From assembly GCA_030280995.1 (NCBI GenBank), contig JASXTE010000011.1:8253501-8317500 (forward strand): 64,000 bases of DNA, in the 5' to 3' direction. The stretch is from Hemileia vastatrix. Its lineage: Eukaryota > Basidiomycota > Pucciniomycetes > Pucciniales > Zaghouaniaceae. The position numbers and the translations under genes were made by a program. Of this stretch, positions 53,754-64,000 are shown in pieces. The notes below the pieces were generated by a model. The model was not told where the DNA came from. It did not search any database and saw nothing but the letters and a program-made list of their open reading frames with translations. The stretch's first letter is position 1. Each line of letters begins with the position of its first letter.

Positions 53754-56700
53754 TTAGACTTCGGCACTCCTGGTGCCTCTAGGATAGAACCGTTTCACTT
53801 TATCGGCTGCTACCCTCTTCTTTAATACTACTCCATCCAACTCTTCTAGCACATATGAACCGCCGGAAACTTGCTCCTTGATTTTATACGGTCCATTCCA
53901 CCTATCTGCAAACATCTTTCCCCATTGACTTTCCAAACTCCTATTATACACCAGGACCATATCTCCTGGGTTAAAAGGTTTCCTTAATCGATGTGCCAAC
54001 CGCTCATCCCAATATCTGACTGATTGATTTCGGATCTTCATCATCCGCGAATATGCCTTTTCTAAATATTCTTCTTTCTTTTCTAGCTGCATCATTCTTG
54101 CACACAATAATTCTTCAGTAGTTTTGACCGTGTCCCAGTCAACTCCAAGATATGATTCAGCTTCTAAATCAACCAGTAAAACTGCTTTCTGTCCAAAAAC
54201 AAGTTCATAAGGTGAAAATCCGGTCGTCCTTTTGGCAGTGATTCGATCAGCAAATAAAACTAAAGGTAAATAGTGCCTCCACTTTTTGGCACTTGTCCCA
54301 CACATTTTAACTAAAGCATCCTTAATAACTTGATGCCCTCTTTCAACCATTCCTTCAGCTTCAGGATAATATGGGGTTGCTACCCTAACCTTTGATCCAA
54401 CTTTCAATACGGCCTCTTTAAACTCTGTCCCAAATTCAGCACCTCCATCTACCGTTACCAACTTCATCACCCCATACCTATATACCCAATTATTCAAAAA
54501 AAATTCTGCCACATTTTTGGCAGTTAAATTAATAAGAGGCGCTGCCTCTACCCAACCAGATAAATCATCTCTGGCCACTATTAAATATTTATACCGTCCC
54601 TCTTTTATATGAACGGCATCTAAACTAACTCTTCCAAAGAGCGTATATTCACCGGTTGCGCGTCCAGGTTCTTTTGGCCTTAAATAACTTCGTCTTTGAC
54701 ATTCTTCGCATGACTGAACCCACTGTTTAACAGCCATCTTCACGCCAGGCCACCAAAATCAATCAGAAATTCTTCTAAACGTTTCTCCAACGCCTCTATG
54801 GCCGAGATCTTCATGCAGTGATTTTAAAACTAATTCTTGCCCCTTCTGTTGAGTTATAACTACTTGAGGATTTGGATACCTCCTCCTCATTAAACGTTGA
54901 CCAGATAGGTAAAACTTAGATGACTTCCTCTTGATAGCCACCCATTCATCGTCTTTACAATCTTCTGGCCTCTCTAAAGTCAACAAATATTTGACTAACA
55001 AAAAATAAAAACCAGTCTGACCCCAGAGTTCATCTTGAAAATCAATTAATATAACATCAATAGGGACTTCTCTATCACCAATATCACCTGCACATGAATG
55101 AGCCAATAATCGTTGACCCCTAAATAAATCTTTAATCGAGCTATGTCGACGTTTTTCTTCTGAACCTTTGGATCCTTCGTAAACCGTATTTGAAAATACC
55201 TCTTTCTCTTTATCCACCTTTTTATTTAAATTCTCTAATTCTCCAACATATACACCATTCCTTAAATTACTACTATCCCACACTACCAATCCATCTTCCT
55301 CTACATACACCACATCTTCTTCTACCTCCTTTCTACCGAATTTATCTACACCTTTTCCAACACCTTTATTAACATAAAAACTATTTTCCAGTTTATCCTC
55401 TTGGTGGAGGTCATCAACACCATAATCTAAACACAATAGTCCTGCCAGTTTAACCTCATGGGGGAGGTATGGAAAGTCTTCAGCTCCTTTAGTGCTGGCT
55501 TTGATAATAGGTATGTCTTCATCGAACTCTTCTGAGTCTGAATCTTCTTCAGTGGGTGGTCTTCTTGATAAACCATCTGGCATAGTAAATGTTTTGCCAG
55601 GTTTATGAACTAAATCAAATGAAAAATGTTGAATAAAAGCTACCCATCTCGTCATGGGTGCGTTTGGTAAACTTGGGGAATTAATCATCTGGATTAACGA
55701 TTTCGCATCCACTTGCAACTCAAAATGTTGCCCCCACAAAATATGCTGAAGTTTCTTCAGTATTTTTGCCACACCACATAATTCCAATTTTGGTTGAGAA
55801 TATCTTGATTCGACCTCAGTAAATACTACAGATTCATACCTAACTGGCCTGATGTAACCAGCTTTATCCATCTGAGACAAAACCGCCCCAGCTGCAACCT
55901 GACTTGAATCAACTGCTAAATAAATTCTGCCAGCATCTTTTCCATAATCCAACTTGTGCAGGACTAAATCCTTCCCCACAACCTCTTTCAACTTCACAAA
56001 CGCCTTCTCACACTCTTCATCCCACTCCCAGTCTGCATCCTTTCTCGTTAACCGTCTCAATGGAGCTGCCAATGAAGAAAAGTCCTTGATAAACATTCTA
56101 ACATATACGCAAACGCCTAAAAACCCTCTAACTTTGGTCGTATTCTTGGGTCTTGGCCAGGACTGAATTTTGTTAACTTTCTTCTTGGACATAATCCTAC
56201 CCTCTCTACATACCACATGGCCTAATATTTCTAAGGCTGGAACACAACATGAAAATTTTGAACCTGAAATAGTTAAACCAGCCTCTTCAATTCGAAACAA
56301 GATTCTTTCTAAAGTAATTGCAAACTCCCAAATGAATTTGCGTATCCCGGGATTCTCTTCCAGCACCTGGTTATCATAGTCGGTTGTTGGTCCCTTAATT
56401 CCTCCATCATCTATAAAGATTCCAGCATATTGTGGAATTTCGTCTTGAAGGATCCAAGCCATCTGAGCTTGATAAACTGCAACCAAATTTGTTGCTCCTT
56501 GAGGTAATCTTGTTAACTGTAAATGTCCAAGTGGCGTATCGAATGTAGTGAGAGGCCTTGAGTCCGGATGTAACTCTCTCTCATCATATCCACCCATAAT
56601 ATCTCCCAATCCATAACACACTCTCCCTGAAAACGCTTCAACAAACTCCTCAGCACTAGGCGGTATCCCAGCATCCTTTATTGTAACCCTATTTAATTCC

Positions 56701-57439
56701 CTAAGATCATGAACAACTCTAAGCTTGCCATTTGGTTTCTTGATACAAAATACCGGACTAGAATAACTTGACGTTGATTGCTCATACAGTCCAGTGCGTA
56801 TCCTTTCTCTGAAAACTTCGATATAAGCTTCTTTCAATGCAGCCGGAATAGGAATCGGTTTCTGCTGCCACGGTTCATGACATACCACAGGAATCTTGTA
56901 AGGCTCCCCATAGGAATGCTTCAACACACCCCTATCCTCTTCTACAAAAGCAATGGCCTTCTCTCGCTTGACCATCACATCCAACAACAACTTCTTCTCT
57001 TCTCCAGACAACCAACCATCAGGTCCAAAATTAACAACTCCCAGTCTCTCAAAAGTGATTCTTGACGTCTCAGAAAATTCAGCCGGATTCTTTACCAAGG
57101 GACTTTCATAAGGATCTCTTGATAACCTTGGTCTTCTCAAAGGTGGATTTAATTCAGCAGGTAGCGGTTCATTAATAGGTCGAACTTTATTTGCTACCTT
57201 CTTATATTTCGCTGCGTCCACATCTAAATAAACTTGAGGTAAAACATTTTCTTTTGTATCTCTATTAAAAATTTCATCAAATGAATCTTCTTCATTGTCA
57301 GAATCAGAATAAGAAAAATTAGAAAAATATTTTATTTCATTTTTAAATTTTACCCTTTTCTCCTTTCCCTCGTCTAATTTATAAACAGATTTTCCAACAC
57401 CTTTGCTTCCCTTATCCAACAGTAAATCACCCGTAAAGA

Positions 57440-57730
57440 AAGTCGGCAGTTTAACCTCTTGCTGAGGACTGGAAATGAATTTTCACAAAAATTATTTCTT
57501 TGTGTTTTAATTATACTGAGATTTTTTATTGGATTTTGATAAGATTTTCGCAGTTTACCCTCTTGCTGGAGAACCGGAATAACATTTTCACATAAATTAT
57601 TTTTTTGTGTTTTAATTATACCGAGATTTTTAATCGTATTTTGATAAGATTTTTGCAGTTTACCCTCTTGCTGGAGGTCCATAATAGAAGGAGATACTTG
57701 CAGTTTAACCTCTTGCTGGAGGTCATAAAA
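57440..57730 (-). repeat. Hairpin-motif peptide repeats in A- pol
   Basis: Four motif copies (minus strand, CCTCCAGCAAGAGG type) encode LQQEVKLQ or LQQEGKL peptides with FCEN/IKNLSIIKTQ spacers. The array is shorter than in A+, showing copy-number change. Confidence 0.8.
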
Positions 57731-57978
57731 CATACCCTTCCAATTTTTATCCAACCTAATTTGGCCCATTTTGCCTTTTTCACCATTTTTAAATTTTATA
57801 GAAAAACAGGGTAAATCCAATAAACATATAGAAAGGTCCATAACGTATTTGCACTCCAAAGTAATAAAAACAGAAAATAATTGAGAATCCACTTGAATTA
57901 TCTCCAAGTGAGCTGACCTATTGCAATCCGGGATCTCATCCTGAGGAGAGATTACAACATTAGAGTGATCAGCCCCTG

Positions 57979-60568
57979 CTACCCCAAAAAATGAGGGCAT
58001 TCATCCCTTTCCAACAAACATAATTCACCAGAAGCCGTCTGTTTAATATTCCGCTTCTTGGTGCAAACACAACACTGGCACAGATTAGTAATCCCTGGCC
58101 GTGTTTCCCAACCTTCATCTCCAGGAGGCGCTAACCGCATATGTAACCTCCGCATATCTTCACCAGTGATCTCCAAACTAATCCCCATGCCAGCTTGATA
58201 CCCTATCCTGGCCTCAAAATCCATCAAAAAAGGACCACCAAGAACAGTTTTGACTGCTCCTCTGGCCATATAAAAGTGAACCTTACCAACAGATCCACCA
58301 ATGCCTAACCTGACATGCTCAGCAGTACCCATTAACTCTGTTGCATGCCCTCCAATACCTCTGAGGTTTCCCCCAGTTCCACTTTTAATTGGCAAGCCTA
58401 TACTCGTCGCTTGCTCTAATGAAATTAAATTAATTTGAGACCCTGAATCGACCAAGGCCTTTACTTCTTTACCATTAAGAGTTACCACCAGGTAACCCAG
58501 AGGAGCGGAAAAATGTGTATCTACATCTTCCCCAAACTTTTCAACATTTTCACAAATATATTCCACCTCTCCAGTGGAAACCGGACGCCTCGTCAAATGC
58601 TTCTTTTGCTTTTCAGAAAGCGCCGGACTAATCGTAAATAACTCCCCCAAAGATAAGGGAATCTGCAGTTGATTCACCCTATTCAAAACTGCGTCCATCG
58701 CATTAGCTTGACCAGAAACTACTGGCCGCTCATACTGGACCTTTGATTTAACAACCTTGGCCCTGGGTACCTCTTGAGGTCCAACCGAGCCATCTTCACT
58801 TTCTATAACCCTAACTCCGTCACCAGCTTCTTGCACTAATCCTGATCCATCGCTAGTCCTTCTTACACCCTCCATTGGGATGGGACCGCTAAAACTTGGT
58901 CTGGGTAGAGACGCCAACGGTACGTCCTCCTCAGAATCTGAATCATCCTCTGGCATAGGCTCACCATTTAAATCAAACTTGCCATAACTAGGGGGCCCCA
59001 TATCAGCAATCCCCTTCTGCATTTTATATAATTCGTCCTTAGAGTAAGGGTTCAATTTGTTGGCGGCAGTTTGAGCACTAGAAATCTTGTCCTTAGAGTA
59101 AGGGTTCACTTTGTTATTGGCCTTGCCAGGATTAGCCCTCAATTGGCTCTGAATGCTACTTTTCGCCTTAGTAGCAGCTGCTCTTCTAGCAGCATTCACA
59201 TCTTATTCGCCAGCCATACAGCTACCCTCCACCTGGGCAACCGTCGCCAGCTCTAAACCACCAAAAGAAGTAGAAAATGTGGCTTTAATGACCTCTTTCT
59301 CTTTACCTTTGTCAGCTTTTCCACCATTACCGTTACCATTTTTTGCCACCCTTGGCATTAACATCTTCATCCGTCACCTCTTCAAATCTGGCTCTTCTTT
59401 CAGCCGTTAAACTTCTTCTGACCAAATCAGAAGGAGACTGTCCATCACTGGGCTTGATGAACAAACCATCAGGAAATTTATAAACTTTACCATCAAATAA
59501 AACTCGCCCAGCATCCATATCCTTATCAAGAGCAAAACAAACTGTTGCTCTGTGCCCTCTCCTATTAAAATAGGAGCACACCTTTGGCTCATCATAGCCA
59601 CCTCTATATCCATTACCACCATTCCCACCATTTCTCCCATTGCCTGGGAAGCGGTTACCGTTGTTATTGCCATTATAATTTCGACGTTCATAACCTCTAG
59701 ACTGATAAGAAGTCGACGTCGACGAAGATGCGATTGGGGCCTTATTGGCCTTCTGGGTTTCTTGAACAAATATTTTTAATTGTTTAGTTAAATCGGCCAG
59801 GTGATCGACCATCTTATTATCCACATTACCCTCAACTTTAGCAGCAGGTAATCCCATTTGAGCCTTCTTAGCCTCCTGGGCTTTGACCATAATATCGTTG
59901 TTTTTGGCCAAAACCTCGCTAACCTTACTAACATATTGAGTGCAAGACTCTTGATATTTGTCCAACGCCAATAACTTGAGATGGGCCTGAATGTTCTCTT
60001 TGATAACCTCCAGAGCCGGCAGTTTCTGCTCACCATTAGGCAGTTCCTTCATCAAATCTTTTCTTGAAAGATCCTTCAAGACGTCCATACGAATATCCCT
60101 GCTGCATGCTGACCAAAACAAATCTTTTGCTTGGTTCTCATGCACTAACTCGTCCACCAGTATGAGATATTCCACCACTTCATCAAACTGAACACAGAGC
60201 TTTTTGAAGTCAGCCATAGAAGAAACACCACCTTTTGCTTGCCAGTCTCCAACAATTTTATTGAGGTCCATCATAGTAAACCTAACACCCCATCTATCAA
60301 CCATAGCTTTAGAAAGCTTAACCCAATCCTTGTCCTTGAATGCCTGCATAGCAATAACCTCTTTTTCCACCTCCCTATCGGCAATAAAAAATCTAACTTG
60401 CTTCACCATATCCACATGAGAAGCACCATCAACAGCAGCAGCAGCTTCATACCTGCTAATGAACCATTTAACCTCCTCCCCATCAAACTTTGGGCCATCC
60501 CAAGAAACAATTCTAACTGAGGGAGTAAGAGGGTTAGAAGATCCAGAAGCAACAGCAGAAGAAGACAT
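57979..60568 (-). pseudogene. gag-pro: A- gag-protease polyprotein, two lesions
   Basis: The start at 60568 (MSSSAVASGSSNPLTPSVRIVSWDG) leads into the capsid (HVDMVKQVRFF, REVEKEV, QAKGGVSSMADFKKL). Near residue 328 lies a zinc-knuckle box CSYFNRRGHRATVC, with Phe at the second cysteine position. A frameshift in an A-run near 59340 ends this frame at 59333. The next frame has TAA at 59205-59203 and then continues from 59199. The protease reads ALVDSGSQINLIS near 58455 and VLGGPFLMDF further on. The gag-pro stop at 57979 overlaps pol in the -1 frame at a TTTTTTG heptamer. Confidence 0.9.
57985..57991 (-). promoter_or_regulatory. Putative -1 frameshift site of A-
   Basis: Minus-strand T-TTT-TTG in phase with gag-pro codons CAT TTT TTG, followed by GGG and the TAG stop. 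Shifting -1 gives FFGVAG, the pol frame. B2 has the equivalent TTTTTTA. Confidence 0.65.
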
Positions 60569-60726
60569 CCCAATAAGTAATGAAAAGCCTTAACAATCGA
60601 TAAAATAACAAGCCTCTTGCAGGCCAATAACAAAAATCCAATTAGAGTTCCAGAAAATAAGCCTCTTGCAGGCTAATAACGTTCTTGATCCAAGTAAGTC
60701 TTTAAAGAGAGCTAGAGAAATTCGAA

Positions 60727-60743
60727 CCCCACGTTGGGCGCCA
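60727..60743 (-). promoter_or_regulatory. Primer binding site of A-
   Basis: Minus strand TGGCGCCCAACGTGGGG, two bases after the LTR. It fits the complement of a tRNA-Lys 3' end (inference). Confidence 0.75.
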
Positions 60744-60745
60744 AC

Positions 60746-61874
60746 TATGGTAAGGTAAACTCTTACAGTCGCCTTGCTGTAAGCAGAATCCGGAGGAGAT
60801 ATGTGGATTTAGCTGAAAACCCCGTCCTTCCAATAAAAATAACAAAATGGGAATTCTAAATCACTAAGCTAACCAATCTACTTAGATCTGATTGATAAAA
60901 ATAATGAAACTCTAAAATAATTAACGCTTATTGAGATTTAAAGAAAGTGGCTGTTGATAAAAGAAATACTGATAACAACAATTAAGGTGTACCAGTGAAA
61001 GATCTGTAAAGATTGACTTTTATGTTTTTATAATAATTTAAATTTTTATGAGACAGCTATAATCAAGTCCCAGCGATGAAGACCTTTCTAAAGATACCCT
61101 ATATGAAGTGTTATTTTAATTGTTGAGTAGTATTTCTAAAATGATATATATATAATATAAAGTTATAAGGGTATTACAATTTATTTAATTTGTTGAGTAA
61201 TAAAAAATGAGACTGTGGTGGTTAAAGATTAAGCTGTATGATCTGTCCCCCCTCTCAATCTCGAGTTGAGAAGAACTTAAGTATTCCTAGTCACGTGCCT
61301 AAGTTTTACCCTCCAGAGCTCTTCCAGAGTCAATCCGGAGCCCGTACGGAGTCCGTACGGAGCCGGAACGGAGTCCGTACGGAGTCGAAACGGAGTCCGT
61401 CTGGACTTCCGGACTCAATTTAGAACCTTAAAACCATAATAAAAAATCTAGAAAAATTACACATAATAGAGCTACTTCCCCTTTACCTACCAAACTAATT
61501 TTCGTAGTCTGCGCAGCTCTAATTACCCCGTAACAATTCAGCAAAGTTATGTAATTTCTGAAAACGTAAATATTTCTATAAAACTTTAAAATTCATTTAA
61601 AAATATAAGAAAAATAGTAAAAATTCTGGGAAAATTTCCCAAGGTTCTTGAGTAACTCGACTTGATACTTATAAATTTTCAGACCGTAAAAATAAGTTTT
61701 CTCCGTAAAATAAATTGTATTTGCGTAGGCATTCGCTCGTGACCAATTTCTTCATATTTTAAACTTTAATAAATTAAATAAAACCCTTTTATAAAAAATA
61801 ATAACACCAATCTTGCATGCCGTGATAACTCCATTTACATACTTAGGTGCCGTACTAAACTTTAGGCTACCACA
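60746..61874 (-). repeat. 5' LTR of A-
   Basis: 1129 bp, over 99% like 49832-50960. Contains the 11-bp CCGTACGGAGT-type tandem repeat at about 61335-61400. Confidence 0.9.
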
Positions 61875-61878
61875 ACGT

Positions 61879-62318
61879 AGTCCAGGAAGGACAAAGGGAG
61901 TTAGCGCAGTTGGTAGTGCTAAAATATAATATATATTTGTGTGTTTCAAAGAACAAAGGAAATGGAAGCGCCGAAAAGGATTAAGGGTCAGTGTGCTCAG
62001 ATTTTGCAGAAAGATGTGCCGCACAATGGGGAATTGTGTGTTATTGATTTAGGACTGTAAAGAGCTAAACAATATGTATTTGGACTTTCCAATAACTATG
62101 TGTTACGCATTAACGAAGGATTTATTGCTTAAGGATGACTCAAGTGCATAGTATACTGCACCGCAGCTAGTTGGGTAAACATACTGAAACAGGTAATAAA
62201 GGAGGCTAACTAGTTAAGTGAATTATCAGAACTATGAACTTAGTATTAAAGGAAGAGAGTGGGGACTCAATCACAAAACTACCCAAGAGTCAAGGCGACT
62301 AGGATCAGCGTTAGAGTG
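61879..62318 (+). repeat. 3' LTR of E, continuation
   Basis: It resumes the E LTR after A- and matches about 27159-27598. It stops abruptly at TTAGAGTG, where the right arm begins. Confidence 0.85.
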
Positions 62319-64000
62319 TGTCAGCCAGGCTACTAGACTTAACTGGTAAAATAATTAATTATTTTACTGAGTTGAAGCCAGGCCCCTTCTTCTTACTAAT
62401 AATTAATTATCTACTTAAGTATTATTTACAATTAACTAGTTAAGTACAATAAGTAGTATAATTAATAAGTGTAAATAAAATGTCCCCTACAATTTTACTC
62501 CCTAACACCGTGCTCAATAGTATAAGTCAATGGGAATAGAATTTAATAATAAAATTATGATAAAAAAACTTTAAAACAATTATATTACCTCAGTGAGAGA
62601 TCTGGAATCCTGTGAAAGTAATATAATTAATTAATTATTTTGTAATTAATTGTGACAGTCCAAGAAACTCAAACTTTATTGCTAATAAATTTGATGCCCT
62701 TGTTGACGTACCAGTTTATTGATTTCTTATGTCATATATGTACTCCTTTTAGTCATTCTTTTTCTCACATTCTTACAATATATGGTGTAAATTCTGTATA
62801 TTTTTTTTCCTCATGTTTTGCCTATAAAAGGCCTCTTACTTTGTGCTTTTCAGATCATTCATTCATCACTTACTTATTACTACAATTACAAAACAATACT
62901 TTTTTCTATATTTTATAAGCTTAGTACTTACAACAATGTAATTCTAACCTATAAATTATACTAATATTTAAAACCTACCTCTTATACTTGAGCAAATAAA
63001 TCAATTTGATTAAGAGAATACGTACTTTACTTTGAGAGCTCATTAAATCCCCAATTTTCCTCGTATAAACCTCAAATAAACTTCTAGATTCAAAAGGACC
63101 CCTTGACAACTGGAGGCCTTCCTGAATTATTGAAGGCGCATTGTGATTTGAGGGCATAAATTGAAGGTACCATTGGCATTCGAGTAGCTGTAAGGACAAG
63201 AGAGCGACAAAAACAACAAATGTCATACGTCACATGACAAATATTTTTGCTGCGAACAGGAATTGAACTGCTCTCCAAAAATTAGGTTCATATATTGACT
63301 AAATGTTGTATATATCGTTGTAATTATTGATATTACTATTTGTGGGTTACTTTGCACTTTTCATTTGCTACGTATTTTCCTTTTACTCAGCACTCTGTAA
63401 GTGGCATTAATTTTCTCATTTTACAGGGGGAGGTGTCTGGTAATTTGGATTTAATTTTATTATTATATTTATTTTATTTTTCCTGGTTGACAATAATGGT
63501 GAAAATGTGTTCTTAGTCCCAGAAGTAATACATAATTATATTTTAATATTAATTATTACAATTTTCAGTTGAAATTTTTGTCCTGATTGATTTAAATTTT
63601 ATTTTTTCCAGTTGACAAGTTGTCCTGACAATAATTTTTTTTTAAAAAAAAATTCATATTTAATTACTTCAGTTGACATTAAGTCCTGGTAGTTAAGTAA
63701 TCAGTTCAATAAAATTTTTTTTTAATTAATAAAAATTCATATTTAATTACTTCAGTTGACATTAAGTCCTGGTAGTTAAGTGATCAGTTTAATAAAAAAA
63801 AATTTTTAATTAATAAAATTCATATTTAATTACTTCAGTTGACATTAAGTCCTGGTAATAAATTAGTTAATTTAAATCCTGAAAATAATTAATTAAAATT
63901 ATTAATAAAAATTTAAATTTATTTCTTCAGTTGATTATATTATAATCCTGGTTTTAAATTATTTTTTGAATTAATAAATTAATTTTATTTAGTTGATTTT
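62319..64000 (+). repeat. Right copy of the window-flanking inverted repeat, LTR-like
   Basis: Starts TGTCAGCCAGGC inside the E LTR. A TATA-like CCTATAAAAG lies at 62821-62830, a purine tract GGGGGAGG plus TGTCTGG at about 63426-63440, and a tandem GTTGACATTAAGTCCTGG array at 63560-63965. It runs off the window. Two small minus-strand open stretches (63278-63090, 63226-62975) are not conserved as proteins in the left arm beyond PMVPSI, so I do not call a gene. Confidence 0.7.

Larger units (their letters stand above)
53754..58000 (-). pseudogene. pol: A- pol: RT, RNase H and integrase, nearly intact
   Basis: The frame opens at 58000 (MPSFFGVAGADHSNVV), overlapping the gag-pro end. A 1-nt deletion in a hairpin motif near 57466 shifts frame, and from 57419 the frame runs to 53754 with a single TGA (54761-54759) where A+ has CGA. 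RT motifs are NGKLRVVHDLRELNRVTIKD and FIDDGGIKGP. RNase H shows LAVDSSQVAAGAVLSQ, ESRYSQPKLELCGV and LQVDAKSLIQM. Integrase shows LHEDLGHR, CEECQRRS, LDAVHIKEG, TVDGGAEFG and GMVERGHQ, and a GPYKIKEQVSGG C-terminal fold. Two lesions only, so it was active recently. Confidence 0.9.
49832..61874 (-). mobile_element. Element A-: 12.0-kb Ty3/gypsy element with full gag-pro-pol
   Basis: Its two 1129-bp LTRs differ at roughly eight to ten sites, so the insertion is recent. The flanking duplication is ACGT (49828-49831 and 61875-61878). Order on the minus strand is 5' LTR, PBS, gag with zinc knuckle, protease, pol, hairpin-rich 3' region, PPT and 3' LTR. Only a few lesions separate it from coding competence. 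It lacks the antisense genes found in A+. Confidence 0.9.
27109..62318 (+). mobile_element. Element E: Ty3/gypsy retrotransposon split by A+ and A-
   Basis: It consists of a 5' LTR (27109-28323), leader (28324-28468), gag-pro, pol and 3' accessory region (40714-49781), and a partial 3' LTR (49782-49831 plus 61879-62318). A+ is inserted in the leader and A- in the 3' LTR. The right inverted arm truncates the 3' LTR at 62318. The E LTR copies differ by several percent, more than the A LTR pairs, so E is older than its passengers. Confidence 0.85.

Noticed and set aside
55904..56379. Plus-strand ORFs opposite A- pol, mirrored in A+ (32800-33275)
   Set aside because: Shadow frames of conserved pol; they change together with the pol codons and have no independent signal.
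63090..63278. Short protein conserved between the two arms (PMVPSI region)
   Set aside because: Only a few codons agree; indels and stops break the frame in the left arm, so conservation is explained by shared ancestry of the repeat.
1..64000. Starship-like or Maverick-like giant DNA transposon
   Set aside because: No DUF3435-type tyrosine recombinase, DNA polymerase B or rve-only integrase is present; all coding sequence belongs to LTR elements or their antisense cargo.

Overview
This window is a nested stack of LTR retrotransposons from a fungal genome, with no recognisable single-copy host gene. The Ty3/gypsy Gag and Pol proteins (FIDD reverse transcriptase box, LDAVHIKEG integrase core), the short introns of 53-83 nt and the AT-rich repeat background suggest a basidiomycete, probably an agaricomycete. 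That assignment is inference; no species marker is present.

Layout. Positions 1-1861 and 62319-64000 are two diverged, inverted copies of one repeat, each starting inward with TGTCAGCC and running off the window. Positions 1862-6740 hold decayed chromovirus (Tf1/sushi-type) fragments. Positions 6741-9604 are repeats and AT-rich DNA. Element B1 (9605-15563, minus strand) is a Gag-only non-autonomous element with TSD ACGT. Element B2 (15840-27108, plus strand) has gag-pro and pol, is split by a solo LTR (21835-23011), and is cut off by element E. Element E (27109-62318, plus strand) is itself split by two members of a third family: A+ (28469-40713, TSD CCGT) in its leader and A- (49832-61874, TSD ACGT) in its 3' LTR. 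The right inverted arm then truncates E's 3' LTR.

How the parts work together. A, B and E are related: LTRs start TGTGGT, PBSs for A and B begin TGGCGCCC, the gag-pro and pol reading frames overlap with pol in the -1 frame, and an RT-RNaseH-integrase pol follows. The 3' parts of A and B are long and appear highly structured. A short hairpin motif (CCTC-N6-GAGG or GTC-N6-GAC followed by a TAAACT core) recurs dozens of times in sense orientation, inside coding sequence as well as in the 3' regions. Four longer hairpins are conserved between the A and B families, with compensatory or wobble changes in their stems.

The most unusual feature is a set of antisense genes between pol and the 3' LTR. 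A+ and E each carry two. Each can be read as a spliced minus-strand gene whose introns join the frame exactly, and most have an N-terminal cysteine cluster resembling a fungal Zn2Cys6 domain. B2 has one truncated, decayed antisense frame at the same place. A- lacks the genes but keeps the last codons of one of them. A+ and A- also share LTRs and pol yet carry different gag modules, so the family appears to exchange modules.
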